Assembly: GCA_023433445.1 (NCBI GenBank)
Contig: JAEZCS010000117.1
Span: forward strand, 1-21,789
DNA: 21,789 bases
Direction of reading: 5' to 3'
DNA from: Pseudomonadota bacterium
Lineage (GTDB): Bacteria; Pseudomonadota; Alphaproteobacteria; Sphingomonadales; Sphingomonadaceae
Positions 14,001-21,789 of the stretch are shown one piece after another; within the stretch, counting starts at the first letter, position 1, and the number at the start of each line of letters is the position of its first letter. A program made the translations under genes and the position numbers. Below the pieces are notes generated by a model. It ran no database searches and was not told where the DNA came from. It saw nothing but the letters and a program-made list of their open reading frames with translations.

Positions 14001-16021
14001 CAGCGCACCAGCCCTGTCAAGGTCGATACGGTGAGCAGTTGCGGCAGGGTTTGGCCCTGCTGGCCCGGCGCATACCAGAGATAGAGGGGCACGCCCGACC
14101 GGCCCTGCCCCTCCAGGAAGCGCGTGATTGCGGGATCGGCATTGGTCCAGTCGCCCACCATCACCGTCACGCCCGCCTTGTTGAAAGCCTCCCGCGTATC
14201 GTAACGGTCGATCGCCGCTGCCTCATTGGCCTTGCAGGTCAAACACCAGTCGGCGGTGAAGTAGAGAAACACCGGCTTGTTCGCGGCACGCAGGCTCGCA
14301 AGGCGCGCTTCATCGAATGCGATGCTGCCGTTCGCCGCCCGGACGATGCCATCTGCGCGCGCGGGCAAGGCCATGGCACCTGCGCCCAGCAGCAGCAGCG
14401 CTGCGCCTGCGACCGCCAGCCCCCCGCGCTTGCCCTTGTGCTGGCGCTCACCCAGCCACCATAGCAGCAACGCCAGCAGCAACGCTGTGCCGAGCCCGAT
14501 CGTCATGGCGAGCACGCCCCGCTGCTGCCCGAGCAGCCAGGCCAGCCCCAACGCAGTCACGAACATCGGGATCGACAGCACCCTCTGGAAGGTCCGCATC
14601 CAGGGACCGGGGCGCGGCAGGCGTTCCCGCAAGGCCGGTACATAAGCGAGCAGCAGGAAGGGGAGCGCGAGCCCAAGCCCCAGCCCTGCGAAAACCGCGA
14701 GCGCCGCCGCCAGAGGCAACACCAGCGCCGCGCCCATCGCAACGCCCATGAAAGGGCCCGTGCATGGCGTGGCCACGAAAGCGACCAGCGCGCCGGTCCA
14801 GAATGACCCGGCGACACCCCCCTTGCCCGCCAGCTTATCCCCGCCGCCAAAAGCACTCAGTTCAAACAGCCCGGCAAGGTTGAACGCCACCGCCGTGACG
14901 AGCAGCAACAGCAGCAATATGATGCGCGGGTCCTGCAACTGGAATGCCCAGCCCGCCGCCACGCCCGCCGCCCGGATCGCGAGCAACAGCCCCCCGAGCG
15001 CCATGCAGGTGAGGATGACGCCCGCGACATAAGCGAGCGCTTCCCGCCGAACCGCCCCCTCGTCGCCGCCAGCGCGGGCCAGCTTCAGCGCCTTCAGCCC
15101 CAGGATGGGGAATACGCAGGGCATGATGTTGAGCAGAAGCCCGCCCAATATCGCTCCGCCCAGCGCCAGCATGATTGTGGACAACGGGCCGGAGTCTGGC
15201 TTGGCTACCTGCCCCGGCCGCGCGGTAAGCAGGAAGCCCGTGTGATCGCCGGTCCGCAGAACTGCCTCGACCGCGCCGTCCTTCACGCCCTGACCCGCTT
15301 CGGTTTCAATCAGCAGGCGATCGCCCTGTCGCTGAACCGATTGCGGCGCGGCATAGCGGGCAAGGCCGTCCGTCAGCGGGAAAAGATGGACATCGGCCGC
15401 CCTCGCTTCCCGAGGAAAGGGAATGGACACCCGCAACTTGCCATCTGCGACAGCATAGACCGCCTCACTTCCCAGCGGGCGTGGCAGGCGCGCGCGCCAT
15501 GTATCGAATTGTGCCTGGGCTGGACGCGATACAGACCCGTCGCCTGCGATCAGGTCTAGGGCAATGTCGGCGCTTTCGGGCACACATATCTTGTCCGTGC
15601 AGGCCAGCCACTCCGCCTTGCCACGGATTGGCAGTCGCGTGCCCTTTGCCACCTCCGGCGCGACACGCAACGGCGCTAGAAGTGCATAGGGGCCTTCATA
15701 AACATGATTCATGAGGCCGGAAATCAGCAAGGTTTCGGGCACGGGGTAACGGAGCGCGCCAATGCTCACGCCCTTCGGCAGCGACCATTTTACCGTCATG
15801 CCCAGGCCCGCGTCGCCCGGATTTTGCCAATAGCCATGCCAGCCAGCTTCGGGCGTCATGGCAAAGGCTATCGTGCTCGCCGATCCGGGCGCAGGCGCGG
15901 GGCTTTCGGACAGGAGTTGCAGGGCGATGTGCGGCCTGCCCGATCCGAATGCGCCTTGGGCGCTGGCGACCGGCGCAACAAGCAGCGCCAGCGTCATCAA
16001 GAGGACATGGAAAATCCGCAT
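14000..16021 (-). CDS. DsbD/ScsB-type thiol:disulfide interchange protein
   Basis: A 673-residue three-part protein that moves reducing power from cytoplasmic thioredoxin to the periplasm. A signal peptide (residues 1-22, ending VASAQG) precedes a periplasmic N-terminal domain with C141 and C146 (EWLACTDKICVPES), an arrangement closer to ScsB than to E. coli DsbD. The membrane domain (about 280-550) has the redox cysteines C302 (NIMPCVFPILG) and C420 (VATPCTGPFMG) with multiple hydrophobic helices. The C-terminal thioredoxin domain carries C593 and C596 (DWCLTCKANE). All three cysteine pairs are intact. The ATG at 16021 follows AGAGG four to five bases upstream. It is divergent from the secreted alkaline phosphatase across 79 bases and overlaps tlyA by one base. 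Confidence 0.92.
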   Translation of the reverse strand: MRIFHVLLMTLALLVAPVASAQGAFGSGRPHIALQLLSESPAPAPGSASTIAFAMTPEAGWHGYWQNPGDAGLGMTVKWSLPKGVSIGALRYPVPETLLISGLMNHVYEGPYALLAPLRVAPEVAKGTRLPIRGKAEWLACTDKICVPESADIALDLIAGDGSVSRPAQAQFDTWRARLPRPLGSEAVYAVADGKLRVSIPFPREARAADVHLFPLTDGLARYAAPQSVQRQGDRLLIETEAGQGVKDGAVEAVLRTGDHTGFLLTARPGQVAKPDSGPLSTIMLALGGAILGGLLLNIMPCVFPILGLKALKLARAGGDEGAVRREALAYVAGVILTCMALGGLLLAIRAAGVAAGWAFQLQDPRIILLLLLLVTAVAFNLAGLFELSAFGGGDKLAGKGGVAGSFWTGALVAFVATPCTGPFMGVAMGAALVLPLAAALAVFAGLGLGLALPFLLLAYVPALRERLPRPGPWMRTFQRVLSIPMFVTALGLAWLLGQQRGVLAMTIGLGTALLLALLLWWLGERQHKGKRGGLAVAGAALLLLGAGAMALPARADGIVRAANGSIAFDEARLASLRAANKPVFLYFTADWCLTCKANEAAAIDRYDTREAFNKAGVTVMVGDWTNADPAITRFLEGQGRSGVPLYLWYAPGQQGQTLPQLLTVSTLTGLVR

Positions 16022-16100
16022 CGGGCCTCTGTTCGCGTAGATCGTAGCGGGCTAAGTCCGCGGGGTTGCGCCGTCAAGGCGACAGAAGGGATTAGAAAAG

Positions 16101-17747
16101 ATGTTCAGGAAAGTGCTGCCTACCCTCCTGCTGCTAGCGCCTCTGCCCGCACTGGCGCAACCGGCAGCGCCGACGGGTTCCGGCACGCCGCCCCGCCTGA
16201 TCGTCGCCATCTCCGTCGACCAGCTTTCCGGCGACCTCTTCAGCCAATATCGGCCCCATTATTCGGGCGGCCTGAAGCGGCTGAGCGGAGGGGCTGTATT
16301 CCCGCGCGGCTACCAAAGCCATGCCGCGACCGAAACCTGTCCCGGGCACAGCACCATCCTGACGGGCAGCCGCCCTGCGCGCACCGGCGTCATTGCCAAT
16401 AGCTGGATCGACCAAAGGGCGAACCGGACCGACAAGACGATCTATTGCGCGGAGGATGAAAGCCAGCCGGGCAGCAGCAGCTCAAACTATGTCGCCTCCC
16501 CCGTCCATCTGCGCGTACCCACGCTTGGCGAGCGCATGAAGGCGGCCAATCCGGCGACCCGCAGCGTCTCCATCGCAGGCAAGGATCGCGCCGCCATCAT
16601 GATGGCCGGCGCAAAGGCGGACCAGGTCTGGTGGCTCAGTCCGAAGGGGTATGTCAGCTATCGCGATGCGCCCACGCCGCCCCTGGTCGCGCGGGTCAAT
16701 GAGATATTCCAGCAGCGGCTGGCTCAGCCGAATGCGGGGTTCGAACTGCCTCCCCAATGCGCGGCGAAGGACTTCCCGGTGCAGGTGGGACCAGGCCGTA
16801 CGGTGGGCACGGGGCGTTTCGAAAGGCCCGGCGGCCGCTATGATGCGTTCCGCGCGTCGCCTGAACAGGACGCGATGACACTGGCCTTCGCGGCGGCCGC
16901 CATCGAGACTATGGGCCTGGGCAAGCAGGCCCAGACCGACATCATTTCCATCGGGCTTTCGGCGATGGATATCATCGGTCATGCCTACGGCACGGAAGGA
17001 ACGGAAAGCTGCATCCAGGTCGATCGGGTGGACCGCGAACTGGGCGCCTTTTTCGATCGGCTCGACCAGCAGGGTCTGGACTATGTCGTGGTCCTGACGG
17101 CGGATCATGGCGGCCATGACCTCCCCGAACGCCATCAGCAAAACGCCATGCCGATGGAGCAGCGTGTCGACCCGGCTTTATTGCCCAGTGCGCTTGCGAA
17201 GGCCGTCGCCGCTCGCACTGGAATGGACGCAAAAGGGCTGATCCTGGGCGATGGGCCTTCTGGCGATCTTTATTTCAACCGCGCTCTGACGCCCGCCCAG
17301 CGTGGCAAGGTGGAAGCAGCGACGCTCGCACTGCTTCGCGCGCATCCCCAGGTTGAAACGGTGTTCACGAAGGCGCAGCTTGCAGCAACGCCCTCGCCTT
17401 CAGGACCGCCGGAAAGCTGGAGCCTGATCCAGGAAGCACGAGCCAGCTTCGACCCTGAACGTTCGGGCGACCTTCTTCTGCTGCTGAAGCCCCGGATCAC
17501 GCCGATCACCAATCCTGCGCGCGGCTCGGTGGCCACGCATGGCTCTCCCTGGGACACGGATCGCCGCGTGCCTATCCTGTTCTGGCGCAAGGGGATGCGC
17601 CATTTCGAACAGCCGCTGGGGGTTGAAACGGCTGACATCATGCCGACGCTCGCCGCGCTGATCGGCTTGTCCGTGCCCCGGAGCGAGATTGACGGCCGTT
17701 GTCTGGACCTGATCGCCGGGCCAGAGGATAGCTGCCCCGCCGAATAG
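16101..17747 (+). CDS. phoK: PhoK-like alkaline phosphatase (type I phosphodiesterase/PafA family)
   Basis: A 548-residue secreted phosphomonoesterase of the PhoK/PafA type. A signal peptide ends near ALAQPAAP (residues 17-24). The two-zinc active site can be read in full: D40 (AISVDQL), nucleophile T79 (ATETCPGHST), D290 and H294 (AMDIIGHAYG), D335 and H336 (TADHGGHD), and H480 (ATHGSPWDTD). N100 and the K161/R163 pair (GKDRAAI) bind the phosphate in relatives. This set and its spacing match Sphingomonas PhoK with a shift of about ten residues. Six cysteines (80, 116, 220, 304, 534, 545) could form disulfides. The ATG at 16101 follows AGAAGGG. No Pho box is visible in the 79 bases upstream, although phosphate control would be expected. 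Confidence 0.92.
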   Translation: MFRKVLPTLLLLAPLPALAQPAAPTGSGTPPRLIVAISVDQLSGDLFSQYRPHYSGGLKRLSGGAVFPRGYQSHAATETCPGHSTILTGSRPARTGVIANSWIDQRANRTDKTIYCAEDESQPGSSSSNYVASPVHLRVPTLGERMKAANPATRSVSIAGKDRAAIMMAGAKADQVWWLSPKGYVSYRDAPTPPLVARVNEIFQQRLAQPNAGFELPPQCAAKDFPVQVGPGRTVGTGRFERPGGRYDAFRASPEQDAMTLAFAAAAIETMGLGKQAQTDIISIGLSAMDIIGHAYGTEGTESCIQVDRVDRELGAFFDRLDQQGLDYVVVLTADHGGHDLPERHQQNAMPMEQRVDPALLPSALAKAVAARTGMDAKGLILGDGPSGDLYFNRALTPAQRGKVEAATLALLRAHPQVETVFTKAQLAATPSPSGPPESWSLIQEARASFDPERSGDLLLLLKPRITPITNPARGSVATHGSPWDTDRRVPILFWRKGMRHFEQPLGVETADIMPTLAALIGLSVPRSEIDGRCLDLIAGPEDSCPAE

Positions 17748-17748
17748 G

Positions 17749-18756
17749 TCAGATATTCTCCGCGAACCCGTCCCGCTCCGCGTCCATCAAAGCATGGACG
17801 CGGTGCGGCGCGGAGACTTCGACCCGGCTGGTCACTTCATATTGCGCTTTCGCCTGGCGGACATTGCTGTTCGCGGGCACGCTGTCGGTCAGCCAGACAT
17901 TGCCGCCAATGACGGAGCGGCTGCCGACGATGATGCGGCCCAAGATCGTCGCGCCCGCATAAATCACCACATCGTCCTCGATGATCGGGTGCCGGGGCAA
18001 CGCCTTGGCAAGCGCGCCTCTCTCATCAGCAGGAAAGCTGCGCGCGCCAAGTGTCACGCCTTGATAGAGCCGAACCCGGTCGCCCACGATCGCCGTTTCG
18101 CCGATTACCACGCCCGTCCCATGATCGATGAAGAAACTGCGGCCTATCGTCGCGCCGGGGTGAATGTCGATGCCCGTGCGGGAATGAGCGATTTCCGAGA
18201 TGATGCGCGCCACAAGAGGCGCACCGAGATCGTAAAGGCGATGCGCGAGCCGGTGATGGATGATGGCCAACATCGATGGGTAGCAGATCAGCACCTCGTC
18301 AACGCTGCGCGCCGCGGGATCTCCCATGAACGCCGCTTCCACGTCCGTATCCAACAGTTCGCGCAGGCCCGGCAGGCTTTGCGCGAAATTGCCGATGATC
18401 TGTGACGCTTCACGATCAACCTCGGCCGCCGGGCTGCCATGCATGGCGTAAAGCAACTCCAGGCGAATCTGGCCGTAGAGGCGGCTGAGCGCCGTTTGCA
18501 ACGTCTGCGCCACAAAGGCATCTTCATTATGGGCGCGAACGAAGCTGGGCCCCAGGCGCAGAGGGAACAGCGCGCCGCAGAGCGAACTCATGATCTTGGC
18601 GAGATTGGCGCGCGAGGGAAAACCTTCTGCGCCATATTCCGCATGATGCTGCTGCGCATCCCGCCAGCGGGTGCGTGCCATGCCAAGATCGCTTACGAGC
18701 CGGTCGAGGTCCCAATAACCTTCCAGCACCGGATCTTCTTCACCTTCTGCCGTCAT
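17749..18756 (-). CDS. Serine O-acetyltransferase, EpsC type
   Basis: A serine acetyltransferase of 335 residues from ATG 18756; it makes O-acetylserine for cysteine synthesis. The left-handed beta-helix is clear: IDIHPGATIGRSFFIDHGTG, then VVIGETAIVGDRVRLYQGVT, then hexapeptide repeats through VIYAGATILGRIIVGSRSVI. The catalytic histidines are in HPG and DHGTG. A long helical N-terminal part (about 190 residues) makes it EpsC-like, unlike the short CysE of enterobacteria. The start at 18756 is chosen because GAGG lies five bases upstream; an in-frame ATG at 18786 without a good ribosome binding site would add ten residues. The stop is one base from the stop of the convergent phosphatase, and no cysK homologue is adjacent. 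Confidence 0.9.
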   Translation of the reverse strand: MTAEGEEDPVLEGYWDLDRLVSDLGMARTRWRDAQQHHAEYGAEGFPSRANLAKIMSSLCGALFPLRLGPSFVRAHNEDAFVAQTLQTALSRLYGQIRLELLYAMHGSPAAEVDREASQIIGNFAQSLPGLRELLDTDVEAAFMGDPAARSVDEVLICYPSMLAIIHHRLAHRLYDLGAPLVARIISEIAHSRTGIDIHPGATIGRSFFIDHGTGVVIGETAIVGDRVRLYQGVTLGARSFPADERGALAKALPRHPIIEDDVVIYAGATILGRIIVGSRSVIGGNVWLTDSVPANSNVRQAKAQYEVTSRVEVSAPHRVHALMDAERDGFAENI

Positions 18757-18867
18757 ATGCGCCTCATGTTCCACAAGAGGTGGCATAAACCGCGATCCGT
18801 CTGTTCAGTAAACGAGTTTTGTTTGCAGCCCCGAAGCTTCTCTTTTCGCCGGGGGGCGCCGAGCGTT

Positions 18868-20187
18868 TCAGCGGGCGGGAGCTGTTTGCACCAGCGGCAG
18901 GCGGATTTCCGCGCTCAACCCGCCCGTTGGCCGGTTAGACAGGATGAGGTCGCCATTTTCCTGCTCGACCGCCTTCGCGACGATCGCCAGGCCCAGGCCC
19001 AGGCCCCTGGTGTTACGCCCCCGCGCCTCGTCCAGCCTCACAAAGGGCTTCAGCACCTCTTCCATTTTTTCTTCCGGAATGCCGGGGCCATCGTCTTCCA
19101 CCCGGATCAGCACCATGTCGGCACGGCGTTCAACGGTCACATAGGCCCGCTGCCCGTAATGAAGTGCATTTTCAACCAGGTTCATGACCGCGCGCCGTAG
19201 ATTAAGCGGGCGGGCATTCATCTCCAGATGATCCGGCCCTTCATAACTGACGTCGGCATCCTGATCCTGAAAAGCGTCGACCACCGTCGCCACGGTCACC
19301 GCTACATCGGCCCGAACTGGAATCTCGCCATTCTTCTCTCCGCCAAGGAAAGCGAGCAGGGATTCAATCATCGCGCCCATTTCCGCCAGATCCTGGGCCA
19401 TTGCGTCGCGTGCTTTCTCGTCACGGATAGCTTCCAGACGCAACTGAAGGCGGGACAGCGGTGTGCGCAGATCATGTCCGACCGCCGCCAATGTCTCCGT
19501 CCGTTCGGTGATCAGACGGTGGATGCGCTTCTGCATGGTATTGAATGCGCGGATCAGGTCCCGCACGTCGCTGGGTCCCCCCTCCGCCACGACGACCTCG
19601 TCGCTCAGACCGATATGCTCCGTCGCCTTGGTAAGGTCCTTGAGCGGCGCGAGCGTTCGCCGAATCATCATCGCCCCAATCACCATCAGCGCCGCGAGTG
19701 GGATAAGCGCAAGGCCCATCCTCCCGATCGTGAAGGTCCACTGGCCACCGGTGTGGCGCATGCCGAAGTAGAGCCAGCTGCCATCAGGCAGCTGCAAGCC
19801 GCCATTGATTTGCGACATCCGCCCGGGCGAAGCCAGGCGCAGCCACAGGCTGGACTGTTCAAGGCTGGGTTCCCAGGTGACGATCTGGCGCCGCATGCGC
19901 TCCAGTTCAGGTGCGAGTGCGGGCGGCGGCGGGGATGCGGGCGTCCAGTGCACATCATAGCGGTCGGTGGTCAACTGGATGGCCATGGCATGCCGCTTGC
20001 CCGGCGGCTGCTCCGTCACCAGCTTGCGCGCAATCACCAGATGCTCGGCCAGCCGCCGGGCTTCGTCATCCTGCAGCGACAGGTGACCCACGCGCTCGTA
20101 AATCAGCGTTCCAACGGCGAATTCGAGCGTCAGCGCCAGCAGCAAAATGGCCAGAAGCCGTCCAACCAGGCCTACCGACCGGCTCAC
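18868..20187 (-). CDS. EnvZ-like sensor histidine kinase
   Basis: A sensor kinase of 439 residues. An N-terminal membrane helix (LVGRLLAILLLALTLEFAVG) and a second one (GLALIPLAALMVIGAMMI) flank a periplasmic loop of about 125 residues, followed by a HAMP domain. The H-box is AAVGHDLRTPLSRLQLRLEA with the phosphorylated histidine at residue 238; the N-box is NLVENALHYG, G1 DDGPGIP, and G2 GLGLGLAIV. This H-box is of the EnvZ group. GTG at 20187 is chosen because GAGG lies six bases upstream; a TTG at 20199 would overlap the regulator stop by four bases and add four residues. It is coupled to the response regulator directly upstream. The signal is unknown. Confidence 0.9.
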   Translation of the reverse strand: MSRSVGLVGRLLAILLLALTLEFAVGTLIYERVGHLSLQDDEARRLAEHLVIARKLVTEQPPGKRHAMAIQLTTDRYDVHWTPASPPPPALAPELERMRRQIVTWEPSLEQSSLWLRLASPGRMSQINGGLQLPDGSWLYFGMRHTGGQWTFTIGRMGLALIPLAALMVIGAMMIRRTLAPLKDLTKATEHIGLSDEVVVAEGGPSDVRDLIRAFNTMQKRIHRLITERTETLAAVGHDLRTPLSRLQLRLEAIRDEKARDAMAQDLAEMGAMIESLLAFLGGEKNGEIPVRADVAVTVATVVDAFQDQDADVSYEGPDHLEMNARPLNLRRAVMNLVENALHYGQRAYVTVERRADMVLIRVEDDGPGIPEEKMEEVLKPFVRLDEARGRNTRGLGLGLAIVAKAVEQENGDLILSNRPTGGLSAEIRLPLVQTAPAR

Positions 20188-20195
20188 GCGCAGCC

Positions 20196-20906
20196 TCAAG
20201 CCCTGCTGACTTCCGCGTTGAACATATAGCCCACGCCCCGCACAGTGGTGATCGGCGCTGCCGCCCCTTCGGTTGACAGCTTGCGCCGCAGGCGGCTGAC
20301 GAGCACATCGATGCTTCGATCGGAACTGTCGCCCATGCGGGTGCGCGACAATTCGATCAGCCGTTCGCGCGCGATGACGCGCTGCGGGTGGCTGAGAAAG
20401 GATCCGAGCAGGTCGAATTCGGCGCCGGTCAGGTCCACGATCCCGCCAGTGGGGGAACGCAGCTCGCGGCGCGGGAAGTTGACGACCCAGCCGTCGAACC
20501 GCGCTTCATTTTCCCGGAGTTCGTCGGGGCCGCGCTCTACGCCGACCCGACGCAGGATCGCCCTGATCCGCGCGATCAGTTCGCGGGTGCCGAACGGCTT
20601 GGGCAGATAATCGTCCGCGCCCAGCTCCAGCCCGACGATGCGATCGGTTTCGCTGCCCTTGGCGCTGATGAAGATGATGGGAACGTCGCTTTTGCGGCGG
20701 ATCTGGCGGCAAAGGTCGATCCCGTTGGTGCCGGGCAGCATGACGTCCAGCACGACCAGATCAACCGGCCCGGCGTCAAAGGCGACCCACATTTCGGGCC
20801 CCGAAGAGGCAGGGCGCACCTGATAGCCATGTTCCTGAAGCGCCCGCGCGGTCAGCGTGCGCAGCGGCGGGTCGTCCTCGACAAGTATGATCGTGGGAGC
20901 GGTCAT
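20196..20906 (-). CDS. OmpR-family response regulator
   Basis: A 236-residue regulator. The receiver domain has the acidic pair D11/D12 (VEDD), phosphorylation site D54 (VVLDVMLPG) and K103 (YLPKPFG). The C-terminal winged helix contains VDLTGAEFDLLGSFLSHPQR, SRTRMGDSSDRSIDVLVSRL and the wing hairpin TTVRGVGYMF, typical of OmpR/PhoB DNA-binding domains, and close to OmpR itself in the RERLIEL-x-RTR region. ATG at 20906 is the preferred start, as the peptide MTAPTIILVEDD begins the receiver domain; the frame is open to a TTG at 20924. It directly precedes the EnvZ-like kinase. The upstream promoter-like sequence at 20946-20974 is well placed. Confidence 0.92.
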   Translation of the reverse strand: MTAPTIILVEDDPPLRTLTARALQEHGYQVRPASSGPEMWVAFDAGPVDLVVLDVMLPGTNGIDLCRQIRRKSDVPIIFISAKGSETDRIVGLELGADDYLPKPFGTRELIARIRAILRRVGVERGPDELRENEARFDGWVVNFPRRELRSPTGGIVDLTGAEFDLLGSFLSHPQRVIARERLIELSRTRMGDSSDRSIDVLVSRLRRKLSTEGAAAPITTVRGVGYMFNAEVSRA

Positions 20907-20945
20907 GCCGGATATGTTGCGCAACGAGAACGGCTCATACCGTTC

Positions 20946-20974
20946 GGGATAGAGAGCGCTGCCAAAGGGGTCAA
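20946..20974 (-). promoter_or_regulatory. Probable promoter of the OmpR/EnvZ-like operon
   Basis: On the minus strand TTGACC (20974-20969) and TATCCC (20951-20946) are separated by exactly 17 bases, and the -10 box ends 39 bases before the regulator ATG. It lies between the porin terminator hairpin and the regulator gene, so the two-component genes can be transcribed on their own. Confidence 0.55.
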
Positions 20975-21063
20975 CCGGTGCTTTATCCAGAAACCCTTGG
21001 AAACAGGTTCAGCAATATTTTGTCATGGCAGGGACATTCTTCCCCGGACATCATGCAGATTAT

Positions 21064-21095
21064 CATGCCGGGCCCGCATGTGAGGGCCCGGCATG
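21064..21095 (-). terminator. Hairpin after the TorF-family porin, likely terminator
   Basis: A perfect 12-bp inverted repeat: 21064-21075 pairs with 21084-21095, with an eight-base loop. It begins seven bases after the porin stop codon (21102). There is no T-run on the minus strand after the stem, so termination efficiency is uncertain, but position and stem strength fit a transcript end or a 3'-stabilising hairpin for an abundant porin mRNA. Confidence 0.7.
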
Positions 21096-21101
21096 CTTCC
21101 G

Positions 21102-21789
21102 TCAGAAGGCGGCCGTAAGGGAGAAGACCACTTGGCTGCGGGCGATCGACTTGCCGAAATTGTCGCCGTCCTGAACCATGAAGTTCGGACGGATGTAGTT
21201 TTCTTCCGAACGCTTGATGTCGGTATCGACATAAGCAACGCCCAGCGTCAGCGGGGTGCCGGGGATCGCGAGGTCAGCGCCGATCAGCCAGTCGAGATAC
21301 TTGCCCGTAGGCGCGATCGACGTGCCGTTCGGGCCTAGGCCGGGGTTGCCGTCCGAATAGCCCAGATGCGCCTTCAGCGTGAGCGGGGTTTCGGGGATGG
21401 AACCGCTGATATCGCCCCAGATGTAGAGATTGTCTTCCTTGTCACCCGGATTTGCGACCGTGCAGGCCGCGTCGCTGCACCAGTTGCCCAGAGCCTGCTG
21501 CTTGGGCGCATAGGCAACGCCGAGCAGACCCTTGACCGGACCAAGCTGGCTGGAAAGCTTCACATAGGGCTCGGCGAAGTCGGTCTTGTCCGCGCCCGCC
21601 GGATACATGTACCAGGTAAGGCCAACGTCCAGCGTCGCGCCGCCGAGCGGAATGGCGTAGCCCGCGAACAGATCGAGTTCCATGTTGGCGCCGCCGAACT
21701 GGCCCCAGCCAGCAAGGTTCGAAGCCCAGGTGCCGACATAAGCGCCGCTTTCGTGCGTGGCGGTAATGCCGCCCTGAATGGCCATGCCC
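21102..21789 (-). CDS. TorF-family putative porin, C-terminal part (runs off window end)
   Basis: The last 229 or so residues of an outer-membrane beta-barrel protein. The segment AIQGGITATHESGAYVGTWA and the following ASNLAGWG are characteristic of the TorF family (a conserved proteobacterial porin-like family of unknown substrate). Alternating hydrophobic strands continue to the end, which terminates in VVFSLTAAF with the C-terminal phenylalanine typical of BamA-recognised barrel proteins. Two cysteines sit in one loop (GNWCSDAACTVANPGD) and could form a surface or periplasmic-turn disulfide. The N-terminus and signal peptide lie outside the window: codons stay open past the methionine at 21785, so that methionine is internal. 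A strong hairpin follows the stop. Confidence 0.85.
   Translation of the reverse strand, partial: GMAIQGGITATHESGAYVGTWASNLAGWGQFGGANMELDLFAGYAIPLGGATLDVGLTWYMYPAGADKTDFAEPYVKLSSQLGPVKGLLGVAYAPKQQALGNWCSDAACTVANPGDKEDNLYIWGDISGSIPETPLTLKAHLGYSDGNPGLGPNGTSIAPTGKYLDWLIGADLAIPGTPLTLGVAYVDTDIKRSEENYIRPNFMVQDGDNFGKSIARSQVVFSLTAAF

Noticed and set aside
19228..20229. 333-codon plus-strand open frame opposite the histidine kinase
   Set aside because: The kinase has every H, N and G box on the minus strand; the plus frame has no family signature.

Overview
The window looks like an ordinary chromosomal core segment of a sphingomonad alphaproteobacterium (Sphingobium/Sphingomonas type). The evidence is its high GC content, a periplasmic alkaline phosphatase with the full active-site set of Sphingomonas PhoK, a TorF-family porin, and the alphaproteobacterial gene string SUV3-like helicase, S4 RNA-binding protein, FdxA ferredoxin, CarD. 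No insertion sequence, phage gene, CRISPR array, tRNA or rRNA was seen. Family names come from recognising motifs by eye; no database search was run.

Layout. (1) 1-2746, minus strand: the first 36 codons of malate dehydrogenase, then, going upstream, zapE, a PaaI-type thioesterase that overlaps zapE by ATGA, and sdhB. (2) 2870-5233, minus: a MobA-like nucleotidyltransferase and a membrane-anchored M23 peptidoglycan peptidase. (3) 5462-9631, plus: SUV3-like helicase (interrupted by an apparent one-base frameshift at about 7320), S4 protein, 7Fe ferredoxin fdxA, then carD after a 323-base gap, closed by a clear intrinsic terminator. (4) 9792-13099, minus: a small single-span membrane protein, a half-length asparaginase, proC, ybjN-like, ubiK and tspO. 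(5) 13245-16021, minus: tlyA and a DsbD/ScsB-type disulfide transporter, overlapping by one base. (6) 16101-17747, plus: PhoK-like alkaline phosphatase, converging tail to tail with an EpsC-type serine acetyltransferase with one base between the stops. (7) 18868-21789, minus: an EnvZ/OmpR-like two-component pair with a good promoter-like sequence, downstream of a TorF-family porin that runs off the window end.

How the genes fit together. sdhB and mdh are TCA-cycle genes on one strand with a thioesterase and ZapE between them, while sdhCDA is not present. The ubiK-ybjN-proC set looks co-transcribed. DsbD/ScsB and the cysteine-containing secreted phosphatase are divergent neighbours and both act in the periplasm. 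The OmpR/EnvZ-type pair beside an outer-membrane porin resembles classical osmoregulation, though the target is only an inference.

I did not find a convincing undescribed system. The observations most worth a second look are the helicase frameshift, the long carD leader with a 17-codon ORF behind a good ribosome binding site, and the single-domain asparaginase.
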